Of a DNA stretch of 40,000 nt, positions 23,219 through 34,227 are shown piece by piece (position 1 is the first letter of the stretch; each line of letters begins with the position of its first letter). Origin of the DNA: Mansonella perstans. Its lineage: Eukaryota; Nematoda; Chromadorea; Rhabditida; Onchocercidae. The stretch is taken from positions 1 through 40,000 of the forward strand of contig JBAMDO010000253.1 in assembly GCA_037074765.1 (NCBI GenBank), in the 5' to 3' direction. The position numbers and the translations under genes are program-made. Under the pieces are notes generated by a model. It was given only the letters and a program-made list of their open reading frames with translations. It did no database searches and was not told the origin of the DNA.

Positions 23219-26200
23219 ATGGCAGAATTGGAAGATCATGTTATTGCTGATCTTGGATTGAAGAGTTTCGAAATTACTCAGGAAGATGATGACAGTACTG
23301 CTTTAAGTCTGATCCAGTCTGATTATGTATGTTTCATCATCATTAAAATTTAATCGCAAGTTGTGGACAAATTAACTGGAAAAACAGATTAGGAATTAAG
23401 GAAGTCAGACGCCGAATAACTCGATTGCACAAAGTTTCAGCTAGAAGTTAGGAAAATTTTAAATTATTTTCCTCATGATAGAGATCATAACTGTTTTTAC
23501 ATTTCAGCCGGTTGCTCAAACAAGTAATGACGCTGATGACTCAAAAAATGTCATTGAAGATGAGTATGAAAAGAACAGCTGTCCATCTCATTCGCATTTG
23601 TTATCACTCGAGTTTGTTTTTTTCAGTAAAATACTTAACGATTAATTTGTAGCCTTTTTATTTTTTTAAGAGTAACCATTTTTTGGATTATTTTTTGGGA
23701 TGAATATGACGGATCTTATTCAGGACTGAGGGAGAAGTAAAGGAAGAAAGCGCTCTTGATCGTAATGAAAATTTGGAACAATATTCTGAAACAAAAGAGA
23801 AGATTGATGATGATCACACAAATCTCATGGATAAGGATAATGAAATGGAAAAAGAAGTTACGGATCGTGAAAAAGATAACGATTTTGATAGGGATGAAGG
23901 CATGTTTTTTGTTGCTTATAAAGGAATGAAATACAGACTGCAGTCCCAATTTCTGTATAAAATTCTTGCTTTTGTATTCTTAAGCATATTTTGTTAATGC
24001 TTTTTTAAAGACTGTTGTTCAAGAGAAAAAAGGTTACAGATAAACAAGGCAGTCCATCGAAACCGCGACGCATCATATTGTCCAGTGATGAGGAAGATAA
24101 TGTAGATGTCGCTCCGGAAACAGCAAGGTTAAGGTAATATTTATTAATAAAAACGACTCACATGGAGGAACTGATGTGTGTCTTTGATATTTGGACATCC
24201 TGAACTTTCTTCTAGCACGGTATTTGCCTCAAGAAAGGAAATACGTGGTTTTCAAGTAAAATTCTTGAGTTTTCATTCCTACTTACATTAAATTCCTTGT
24301 TCTTTTGCAACCATGTCTTCCTTTTTCAGAGATGATTCAGATTCGGAAAGTGATGGCGAACGTGCTAAAGTTGGCGTCGGTGAACTGATGACCAATATAT
24401 TTGGAGAGGAAAGCGATGATGAAAAGGAAGATGAGAATGCAATTCAAGCACAGTATCAAGTGGGCTTTTTGCTGCTTATATATTTTTTCTTTTTGAAAAA
24501 GCTTAAGTTTCAAATATCGAGAAATAATTGTTTAGCAGAGTATACGTTTCGGTTCTGTTGTCCACATTTCTTTGATACAACACTAACCTGGTAAAGACTG
24601 GAAAAAGGAGTGAAGAAGTAGTGGAGCACAATATTTATTGCTTTTAATGTTTTTCTCTTAACTTAAGGCTGAAGGGAATGATCCGGAAGGAGATGATGAT
24701 GAGCCGCGATATGTTCGTGACGAAAATGACGATGATGATGGGTAACTTTTTTTAATAGTATATTGTTTGCAACACTCGCCCTAATAAATGTAATTGAACT
24801 TTAAGATTATATATATTTTATAAAACTTTCACTGATTACATTAATAGTCATGACATAGAGTGAAGTTTTAATGTAGAAATATCACTGTTGTTTAGTGTTT
24901 TCTGGAAGTAGTATCAAACGATCATTTATTCTTAGGCGAGTTTGGGACTTCGATGCGATGATGCGTGAAAAGAAAGCAGAACGACGGAGACCAAGAAGGC
25001 GCCGACGAGATGGTTCCATTGATGTTGGTGGAGCTTATGATGATCAAATTAAAATGCTTATTGATGCAATGAAAGCTGCAGCAAAGGTATTATTTGTAAT
25101 TTTTACTTCTTAATTAAGTGAAATTTCTTTCAATATATATTGCAGTTTTTATATATTGTTCATCATTTTTTTGCTTCATAATAACTTTCATATTTCAGAC
25201 CTTTATCATCTCTCCAAAATCTAGTCTAGCCATCTTCAGTCATACATACACGTGCTGTGTTGAAAAAAGTGAACTGCAATATTTAGCGGTTATATTGTAA
25301 TAATAGATATATAAAATATTTTAGGATGACCGTCACTCTAATATGGAGCGTCGACCTGCTTTGCAGAAACGTAAAATGCTGCCACACGTAAAAGCGATGT
25401 TAATAAAGCATGATTTAATGGAGGCTATTATTGGTAAGCTGGTTGAAATATTGTAGATCTTGTAGATTGTTATCGAATAAAATGGAACTTAATAGTTCTT
25501 TCGAATTGTTCCTTTTCCAAAATTTTTGTTCTACCTCTAATTGAAAGCACAATGTTGCTGGGGTTCTTTAATTTGTTAGATATATAAAACATCTTCAATG
25601 TTTTTATAGATAATGGCATGATGAATGTAATATCAGAGTGGTTGGCACCGTTACCTGATAAATCACTACCTGCATTGGAAATTCGGACAGATTTGTTAAA
25701 AATCCTGCAAGATTTTAGTCGGTTGGAACCAGGGACTCTGAAACAATCTGGATTAGGACGTGCTGTAATGCTACTTTATAAGCATCCCCGCGAAACTAAA
25801 GAAAATAAAGCTCTTGCTGCACGACTGATTAGTGATTGGGCTAGGCCCATCTTCCAAGTTCGTAACTTTTTCTTTGTTTCTTTCTTTGATCTATACTTAT
25901 GAATTATTTTAACGATTATGAAGTTCCTTATTTGCTTTCAAAAAAAAAAAGCTTACGTCCTTTCTGCCAATTTACTTAGTGAATTAATAGAATGTTTTGA
26001 TGGTTATCATGGTGTTCAGCATCGCATGAAATAATAGTTATCCTTAATTGATAGAATTTTTCCCTTTCGTGAAATTTAGTTATTGCCTCTGTTAGATGTG
26101 GGTGAGATTTTTAGGTAGAAATTACGATGAAATGTGGTAAAAAAATATAAATATTCAATAATCAAGTTGCAAAACTCATGAATTGTTAACCTAATCGTAT

Positions 26201-26848
26201 AGCAGAAAATATACTGAAGTTGAATATACTTGAATGTATTTCTTATTTTCAGCTCGATACAGATTTTCGTTCAATGACAAAAGATGAGCGTATACAGCGT
26301 GATTATGCACAACTGCCAGAAGCTAAACGCCGACGCTTAGAGTAGGTTTTTGAATTTTAATTATCATATAAGCTACTGCGTTGGCATTACTATTTCATAG
26401 TGATCTGAGTCATTATGAAATTAGTTGAATTTGATAGGATTAATTTCAGTATTTGTCTTTTAAAATCAACAGTTCCACTTTATTTAAAACACGAGGATAA
26501 TGTTTCACTCAATCCAAATGTATCATTTAAATACCATCATTTGAACGTGTGGTTAGTGTTGTTTGAAACATTTTTAGTGGTGGATCGGAAAGTTCAGATG
26601 CTGAAAAGGACTTATCAGAATCTCGTCCTGGTGACAAGGGTTTCATAATGCGCGCACGTGTCCCACGACCATCTCAAAAGGATTATGTTGTGCGCCCTAA
26701 GAGTAATGTTGAAGGTCAGTTTCGTGGAGTAACGAAAAATCGTTCGAATAGTCGGTTTGATCGAACACAAAGGGAATTCAAAGAACGCACAAAACAGCAA
26801 CGTACACAGCGAGCCGTTGCTGTAAGTATAAATCGTGTCACTTTATGA
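23219..26848 (+). CDS. iws1: IWS1/Spn1 transcription elongation factor
   Basis: IWS1 (yeast Spn1) is a nuclear protein that binds Spt6 and elongating RNA polymerase II and links transcription to mRNA processing and chromatin. Exons: 23,219-23,326, 23,508-23,563, 23,724-about 23,954, about 24,011-24,133, 24,330-24,459, 24,668-24,741, 24,936-25,086, 25,325-25,433, 25,610-25,857, 26,253-26,341, 26,578-26,848, about 529 residues. The start ATG directly follows a CTACAG acceptor, so it is probably trans-spliced. The first half is acidic and disordered, with a basic patch (SPSKPRR). The conserved core begins [17 protein letters not shown] and contains the TFIIS N-terminal-like fold ([54 protein letters not shown]), then [20 protein letters not shown]. 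The exon 3/4 boundary is uncertain. A GTAAGT at 26,822 offers an alternative C-terminus. Confidence 0.93.
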
Positions 26849-26887
26849 TTAATGTCTTCATTCTTTTATTGTTGTTATTGTGGTTAG

Positions 26888-26929
26888 AAGATGCGAAGTT
26901 ATAATAAGCCAGCAGCCAACAGTGTATAG
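26888..26929 (+). CDS. Alternative last exon of IWS1 (candidate)
   Basis: If GTAAGT at 26,822-26,827 is used as a donor, the 66-base intron ending GTGGTTAG (AG 26,886-26,887) joins in phase 0 to KMRSYNKPAANSV followed by TAG (26,927-26,929). Reading through the donor instead gives [11 protein letters not shown] and TGA at 26,846. Known IWS1 proteins end with an AVKISIEGNKM-like segment, which the read-through form resembles in VSI and the spliced form in NK/KM only. Both are possible. Confidence 0.35.
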   Translation, partial: KMRSYNKPAANSV

Positions 26930-26949
26930 TATTTTGGAAGTGCCCTAAG

Positions 26950-27500
26950 TGAAAGAGTTCTGGCCTTTCCATTCAAGTAAGGTTGCCTTTAGGATCTTAG
27001 AAAAATTCTTCAGTCTTTTTTTGTCTACAATGCATTAAAACTTCTTTCAATTTATATTAAATTTTACATTGTATCAAGTTTTTTAAATTGTATTATTTAT
27101 CAGTTGTCGACTTTATCATGTAACACGTACGAATGGTAACATCTTTTTTATTATGCTTTGTATTAACTGATGATGTAAAAATGTACTATTAAATATTGGA
27201 AATCAGTTCATTGGCGCTGCATTTTTTGTTGCGCGGAAATTATCAGTTTCAAATCTACCAACATGTGTAGTTAAATTTAATATTTTAGATTTATTTAAAT
27301 ATAATATTTAAATAAATTTAATATTTTAGATTTATTTAAATAAATTTAATAATTCATTTCTATGAAAATTCCGGAAACGCCGTGATAATTTAACCCTTCT
27401 GATTTAGAACAGTGCGGCGCATTTTTTCAATGCAGTTTAAGAAACTTTTTGATTCATTGCATTCTAGTCTGAAATTACATTTTCAGTTGTAGAATTCCGG
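26950..27500. other. 3' flank of IWS1
   Basis: Presumed 3' UTR and intergenic DNA. No canonical AATAAA is seen close to the IWS1 stop; ATTAAA at about 27,188 is a weak candidate. A duplicated AT-rich block (27,273-27,341) is listed separately. Confidence 0.5.
27273..27341 (+). repeat. Tandem 28-base duplication, period 41
   Basis: The 28 bases at 27,273-27,300 recur exactly at 27,314-27,341. Each copy contains AATATTTTAGATTTATTTAA. The intervening bases are also AT-only and partly palindromic. Confidence 0.95.
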
Positions 27501-27508
27501 AATTTTCT

Positions 27509-27781
27509 TTATTTCAAAATTGTGTTTTTCTCATGTATCTTGGAAAATTTGTCAATGTTTGAATGTTGCATAAATTTTGGAACAATATCTGGAACTTGTC
27601 GAGAAATTAAAGGCATGAATTGAATGCCAGCTCGTAGCATGCAGCGCACCTTAGTATGCATATTAGCATGTCGTAATATGCGACAAAAATGATGAGAAAT
27701 TCCTGAAAAGATTCCTGGAAATGTTGCAAACAGTAAATGCCGATTTGGTAGGCGCCGACCTTCAAAAATTTCCCATTGCAC
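27509..27781 (-). CDS. Short minus-strand ORF, possible small gene
   Basis: A 90-codon minus-strand ORF is less AT-rich than its surroundings, has A/T-biased third positions like the confirmed genes and a balanced peptide (for example WEIFEGRRLPNRHLLFATFP, then GIFSGISHHFCRILRH and VRCMLRAGIQFMPLISRQV). Its TAA stop overlaps an AATAAA hexamer on the minus strand (about 27,505-27,510), a possible very short 3' UTR. The ORF opens with GTG. An ATG in a neighbouring frame (27,793-27,795) reads MQFFRAMGNF and then stops beside T-runs, so a frameshift in the 5' part, an unseen 5' exon or a pseudogene are all possible. The peptide is basic with few cysteines. I see no recognisable domain. Confidence 0.4.
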   Translation of the reverse strand: MQWEIFEGRRLPNRHLLFATFPGIFSGISHHFCRILRHANMHTKVRCMLRAGIQFMPLISRQVPDIVPKFMQHSNIDKFSKIHEKNTILK

Positions 27782-27879
27782 GAAAAAATTGCATGACGGC
27801 CCCGGTCAAAGAAGCATATAAAATAAACAGCAATGAGGAGAGAATTGGTCGATGAGAAGTGTACATTTTCTTCATGTTG

Positions 27880-28890
27880 GATAGGTGAATTTTATGATTC
27901 GTTTGATTTTTAATTATTGATATCATTATTATTATTATTTATTGGTACTATTTCTGGTACTATTATTCTTTTTCCTGTTTGTTTCTCATAAATTTCGCTT
28001 TGGTAAAATTGATAGTTTTCAAAATAGATATGCCAAATTAATTTAAAATTACATTACGAATATTTATCTTAGTTTTTTCTTTTTTTTTTTTTAATACACT
28101 TTATTATCTGTATATTATATAAACTTTCATCTTATTACATACATCATATATAAACTTGCATATTATATATTTTATAAGAAAAACATATCAGTTGAGTAAT
28201 AAACATGTGTGTATTTTATAAAGCACATCAATTGATTATAAATCCAATATTTGAATAAGAATAAATGAAGAGTACCTTTTTGTTTATTTTATCCGAACAG
28301 CCGTTAAAGAGTTTTAAGTAAGTTGTTTGTTCATAGCGGTTAAGTGATAATAATAATAATATAATGATAGCAATAACAATAATAAAAATAATGATAATGA
28401 TGATAGTAATAATAATGATAACAATAATAATAGTAATGACAATAATAATAATAATAATAATAATGGCAATAATAATAGTAATATTAATTACGGGTATTTA
28501 TCATGTAACAGAAATTATTAAATAACATCATAATCTTTCAAATGATACATACAACCTTATTCATAACACTGATGAATTAATTGTAATTGAACGAAATACT
28601 TTTAAATCTAAATCTCATGCAAAATTATCTGTCTTTGTGATGTTTAATTGTTGTTTATTAAAAGTTAATAGATTTTATGAGCAGATTTCTTTCTTCGTTA
28701 TGTAAACAACTCAGAAGGACTAGGTTTATGTCGGCATTTGATTTGAATCAGCATTTTTGTATTCAGATATATTTTAAAATTTTTGGATCATTTTTTTTTT
28801 TTTTTTTTTACTATTCTTATTTAGAGAATTAAACTGTTCAGTGAACTAATGACCCCGAAATTTTCAGTTCTTAATAATCAGAAACTAACG
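27880..28890. other. Intergenic AT-rich stretch before the RING gene
   Basis: No coding signal. It contains T-tracts (about 28,080-28,091 and 28,791-28,809) and the triplet repeat listed separately. The promoter of the downstream RING gene presumably lies here, but no clear element can be named. Confidence 0.5.
28345..28487. repeat. AAT/GAT/AAC trinucleotide-like repeat
   Basis: About 140 bases of AAT interspersed with GAT, AAC and AGT, including a nearly pure AAT run around 28,441-28,463. Confidence 0.9.
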
Positions 28891-28903
28891 TCTTCTTTTA
28901 CAG
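28891..28903 (+). promoter_or_regulatory. Candidate trans-splice acceptor of the RING gene
   Basis: TCTTCTTTTACAG ends 43 bases before the chosen ATG (28,947). It is a strong acceptor, and no upstream exon was recognised. It probably receives a spliced leader, but this is inference. Confidence 0.45.
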
Positions 28904-28946
28904 AAATAATATTATTGGATGCTGCTGAAGTTTTTACTAAGCAGAT

Positions 28947-31900
28947 ATGCATGTGCGCAGTATTTCCGTTAACTGTGAAATCTTTACGTTATTCATACTT
29001 ACTGTTTTTGTCAAATCAACATGTGAGCAGTATATCATTGAAGTGGTATGTTTTTTCAAAAATTATATGTTAAAAGTTTCGAAACTCACGCGAACTGAAT
29101 CAGGAAGTGCATGATGACATCAGAAATGTTGGATATCGGTTATTGTTGTTGACTAAAAGGAAGAGATTAATTCTACAAATTTTAACCAAGTTTGTGTGAA
29201 ATTAATACATTTAGTGATTAAGTCAAGCGTATTTGAAATTTTACAATGATGATGGACTGGGTAAAAGAATTTAGTTGATTGTCCTCGCGATTTATGAGAA
29301 GAGGATTTATAACTGAGAGTTATACTTTTATGAAGCTTATAGCTGTTTGAATAATTTCGAAAACTGTATAAGCGATTCATTGCCTCTTTTCCTAACATAG
29401 AGCGGATATTACTGTATCAGTTTAACTGAGACTGCTGCATCAGGTAATGATATGTCAGTTTTTTGTTTGAATTGAATAATGGAGTTTTGAAATGTTTATT
29501 TTCCAATTTAATTCTAAAGTTCATTGAAAAAATTTGCAGTGGGAGCCAAGGCCAGGTGGATTTCAAGCTATTTTGCAATGCGATGCAACAGGTGCAGATT
29601 TTGGAGGTGAAATTCCAATGTCAAGTTCCAGTGTTAATGAAACTGGTTGTGCATATTTTACAACACCTGAAGACTCTTGTCAGGATACTTTCGTAAGTGT
29701 GTTTTATTTAAGTTTTTTCTTATTGTGTGCAAACTTCATGATAAAAACACATGTGTGAATTGTTTTCCAGCTTTATTAATGCTTTTTTCTCTTTTTCAAG
29801 ATAGATAGATCCAACCCCACAATGTCTACGGTTTCTAAATGCTAAATGAATGTTTAATGAATATTGTTTGTTGAGGTTAGAGTTTTAATAAAAACTTTTT
29901 AACCCTCAAGGTTTTTTCCAAAAATACCGCCATCCCGCCTTGTCCCGGAAGACTGGAAATATGGTGATGCCTGGGGAATGGAGAAATACGCATTCGTAAT
30001 CCAGATGATGAGATATGGCTAGAACAAAACTTCCGTTTGTTCGTGATAATTCTGAATATAGAAGAAGCATTTGCAGAATAATCGGACTGGATGTATCAAT
30101 TATTACGCAGTGGTACCTCGTGGTAATTGTAGCTTCTCCGAAAAAGTAAATATTGCATTATTGTTTGTTGATAATGTATTTTTGTTATTTGGTTGTTTTA
30201 ATATATTTTTAGCTTTCTTAACGCTTCAATAATTTTTTTCTATGCATTAATTAAGCAAGAAGGATTAAATATCCAATTAATTGTATGTGAATTAAAATAA
30301 AATGTAAATGGTTTTTACTGTGCCATATTGAGCTAATGAATCTTGTATTATTAGCTGTTCTTTTATTTTTCTTTTTTTCATTAGATATTTAAGAGTGATA
30401 AGAATTGTCTTAGTGCAAATTTAGGCTTACCATGCACAGCGGAGTTATCCGAATCCGTACAGTGCGTTGATTATATTTAACAGTGATGGCCATTCACCGA
30501 TACCAATGGCTGGTGGCAAGTATGTAGATCGAGTTGTAATTCCAGTCGTAATGGTAAGCCATGCATGCATGACGAACATGATGGATCGTTTTTCAGCTGA
30601 GAAAGGGTCAGTTTAAAGGAACATTTCCTTTTCACTTTTCATTGACTTTTCATCTTTCTTCATGCTCTATTTGTTCTCTTTTGTTTACTCGGCTCTTCTT
30701 TCGCATGTTTTTATTACTCTTTATTTTTCCCCAGCTATGCCTGCTGTTATTTCGATGAAGACAGAAGCAAAATTTTAAATGCTAATTCTTAGTTTCCATT
30801 TTCCTGTAGGCTTGATGGGTATTGGATAAGTACCGAAGAGTTTGCATATCTTTTTGCATACTAAGCTGTTTTTTTGTCCATAATTATCGTTCTTTAAAAA
30901 TATCTTTTGAAATATATCTGTATTAATTAAATTATGCTTCTGTTTTACACTGCGTTTTTCAGATATCTGGTTGCGATACGCGCTATTCCCGGTTATTATG
31001 ATCTTGTCAAGTACCTTATTCCTTTGATCGCTGTCGTTTCATTCTGTTTTGTTGTTCTTTGCATATCATTGGTAAGTGGTAGCTTTAAAACAAATGTTTA
31101 AGATCATTGTTAATTACCACAAATTTTGTGATCATTCCCAAATATGTTTATTATTTTTTGCAAGTTAAAATCCTCAGAAGCGGTATTTGGCAAAGTAAAG
31201 ATTTGATTTCTAGCACTAAAAACCTCAGAATAATCGGTCTTATTGGTTGCTTGAAAATTCTTATGTTGCTTTAAAATATTCATTATTGTTTTAGGCAGTA
31301 CGAGTATGTCGCGAGCGTCGACATTTAGCAAAGAAGAGACTGTCGAGGCGAAATCTGAAAAAGTTACCAGTCAAAAAATTTAGAAAAGGTATGTGGAATC
31401 CCCAGCAGTTAATCATGGCAATAATTTGTCGGTTTTGTATTATTTACAAATGTTTGCTAAATTTCCCCGAAAATTTTTCTATTCACTCATTGCTTCTAGT
31501 TCTTTTTCTCATTAAGCTGATAATTTTTTTAATCTTTGGATTTTCATAATTTAGCTGGCTAGGGAACTTTAGCTTTCTCTAGGATTTTTTGGAATCTTCG
31601 AGTGGTGTATCTTTCTTGTTTACCTGTATCATTCTTTTATTTATTTACTTTTTACAAAACCACTAACAACTCATCTAGTGGATAGATTGCAATAATCTCT
31701 TCGTATCGTGATCTTCCTCTTATCCAACTGTGCTCAGCACTGTATGCTGAATATCTGTTGTTTTGATTATATCTATTATGCATTGTATTCGGATTTCATT
31801 TAACAAACTTTGGCGATTGAAGTTTACTAATTTTTCTTCTTCCTTTTCAGGTGATGCAGAGGAATCATGTGCTATATGCATCGATGAATTTGTTGATGGT

Positions 31901-34227
31901 GAAAAGTTACGTGTTTTACCCTGTAATCATGGTAAAGCTTTCAAATTTTATGAATTCAATAGGTGCATCTTGCGATATTGCGAATTCATTAAGTTTTTCT
32001 TCTCTTTTCTTCTTTTTTTCATGACATTACAGTAGAAAGAATCAGTGATTGATGTGGTTGTTAATGGAAAGCAATGGTAATCAAAAATGATTATTACGCC
32101 TTATTCAGCCTATCATTGTAAATGTATCGATCCTTGGCTAACAAAGATTCGAAAAGTTTGTCCTATATGTAAAAGGAAAGTTTTGTCATCGGGAGAGTCT
32201 GATTCATCAGACTCTGACAATGAAGGACGTGATTCTACATCGGCGTCCGATTCTACAACGGTATATCGCGAAAATGCTCCATTACTTCGTAATGCCGAAG
32301 CAGTAGGTTTTCTGTTATCTTAGTCCGAATACATTGTAATTTTTTTCAAAGAATAGTAGATAGCTGCCATCAGTGAACTTCAAACTGAGAACTTTCCTAT
32401 TGTCAATTTTCATTCCATTTTCATATAATAAGTTCAACTTTTCTTTTGCAGTTCGCATCCGGAGGTCCATCAGCACCCCCGCGAAGAATTATGCAAGGTA
32501 ATAAGATTCTGCATTGCTTACATGAATTCAGTGCATGAGAATTTTAATTCATGTAAGAGAACTTGTGTTTGAACAATATTTTTTTTCAAATTTTTATTTG
32601 AGATTTTCTAAAATATAAGTTTTAGATGGACGAAGGCCACCTTTACGTGTCATTATTACGACTCCAGCTGATACTCCTTTAGCAGCGTCTAGTTATTTAA
32701 CTACCAGTAGTGGCGAAATTCGTGAAACTGGTAACATCAGTGCAATATCAAGTCGAATTGAAGCAGTTTCTGAAACTTTACGTCGTGCTTTACGTCCATG
32801 TTACCAACAAATTGTCAGTAGGACGATACGTTTGCCATGGAGAAATGTTACACGAGAATCGGTAAACTTTTGCAGTTTTATTATTTAATTTATGAGAACT
32901 GCAAGGAGATTGTTGCATAGCATCATGCGGCATACGATGCAGCAGCATAGGAATGCACAGTAGTGAGTTTGTTTTGAAATTTTCCTCTTCTAGAAGCATT
33001 GGCTACTTCAGTCGCCCTGAAGCTTATGTATTTTTCCTTACAGAGCGATAATCCTTTTATTATCGACCGTGTTTAATTTTTCCTTTCAGGGATGCGCATC
33101 TGGACCGAGTTCACAAAGACCTTTTGTAGTCGACAATAATGCTTTTGATGAAAGCAATGAAACACTCAATGTAGGTTCTGGTTTTAAAATTTTAGACTTT
33201 TTTTTTTATATTTGAATTATCGTAATATTTTTGTTTGAAGTGGAGTTGAACCTACAGATAGCAGAGGACCTTAATGTTGATGATCAACGTGGCCCTGAAG
33301 CTGTAGGTATTTTTTCGGAACGAACTGCGGAAAGTGAAAGAAGTCGCTATCTAACCGCAGCCTCTAGCGGACTAATTTGTGTCGCTCCTGAATCAGAAGC
33401 CGAATTATCCACTGGTAATCAACAAAATGTAAGTATTTTGTTTTTTAAGATTTCAGCTTTTTTTCAAAAGCAGTTATTGTGTGAAATCTATAGTCCCTTT
33501 TTCAATATTGAACACTTTTTTTTAAAAATATTTTTGACATCTTTGATCATTTTCACTAAACTGTCTATGTTTGCGCATTACCACTGAGAAGAATTTACTT
33601 TCGAGAATGTAAAATGAATAAAATAGTGCAATATTTTTACATCTCGCTTTGATTGATTCCCTTAATTCGATTGAACATTTGCTTGAACACGATGTATGAA
33701 TGGATTAATCTGCTGGTCAATATATTGCAGGCTACCACCAGTAAAAAAGTTTATAATAACCAACCTACTTCAAATGTATCCGTATGTGCCAGACACGGGT
33801 ATGATATTTAAACTTGGTTTTGATGATAGATGCTGTCTTCTGAATTTTTTTTAAATGACTTATGGGTCTTGTAAATTTTTTTTTTGATAAGAAATTTTGT
33901 TTAATGGTTCAGAAATCCTCAAGTCCCTAAATTGCGATTTTTTATGCTGTTAACTAGATGTGCAGGTGTTGATAATAATTACAATAAGTTTTTTGGGAGG
34001 TTTTTTTTCATAACTCCATTTGAATACTGATTGGCACGCTGATTGAACACATTTAATCGAAAACGAGTCTTTTATTTACTAAATTCGATTATTGTAGCGC
34101 AACTCCAGTTTCTGCTAATTTAATTTCAACTGCTAACGGTTCGACAGGAAGTGATTTGAATGTTGGCGAGCAAGCTTTATTGGGTGGATGTGAAGCTGCA
34201 AGCAATATTCAACAAGAATATGATTGA
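28947..34227 (+). CDS. PA-TM-RING E3 ubiquitin ligase, RNF13-like
   Basis: RNF13-type proteins are endosomal/ER membrane E3 ligases: a lumenal PA domain, one membrane span and a cytosolic RING-H2 finger. Exons: 28,947-29,045, 29,540-29,692, 30,077-30,145, 30,425-30,606, 30,963-31,071, 31,295-31,388, 31,851-31,931, 32,109-32,302, 32,452-32,497, 32,626-32,861, 33,090-33,170, 33,258-33,428, 33,731-33,798, 34,098-34,227; all phases agree, 570 residues. The signal peptide exon ([20 protein letters not shown], then FVKSTC) was chosen as the only upstream phase-0 exon with such a sequence. PA domain: [32 protein letters not shown]. The membrane span is at about 186-208 ([16 protein letters not shown]). 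RING-H2 ligands C242, C245, C260, H262, H265, C268, C280, C283 are all present ([30 protein letters not shown]). An acidic Ser/Asp stretch and a long tail follow, longer than human RNF13 (381 residues). APLL resembles a sorting motif. Confidence 0.92.
29873..30076. repeat. Possible inserted repeat or gene fragment in RING gene intron 2
   Basis: This part of the intron 29,693-30,076 is clearly less AT-rich than any other intron here. It is bordered on the left by an imperfect hairpin (GAGGTT 29,873-29,878, AGTTTT/AAAACT with a 4-base loop, AACCCTC 29,901-29,907). Two minus-strand frames are open across it, one with [16 protein letters not shown] followed by [14 protein letters not shown], the other with [19 protein letters not shown]. 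Plus-strand frames are open only in pieces. This looks like a mobile or dispersed repeat, or a relic coding fragment, rather than normal intron. The exact ends are unknown. Confidence 0.35.

Noticed and set aside
30554..30596. 43-base GTAAGC...TTTTTCAG intron-like segment inside a RING gene exon
   Set aside because: Its removal breaks the frame. Read as exon it encodes part of the PA domain and matches the family (EKG motif before the membrane span).
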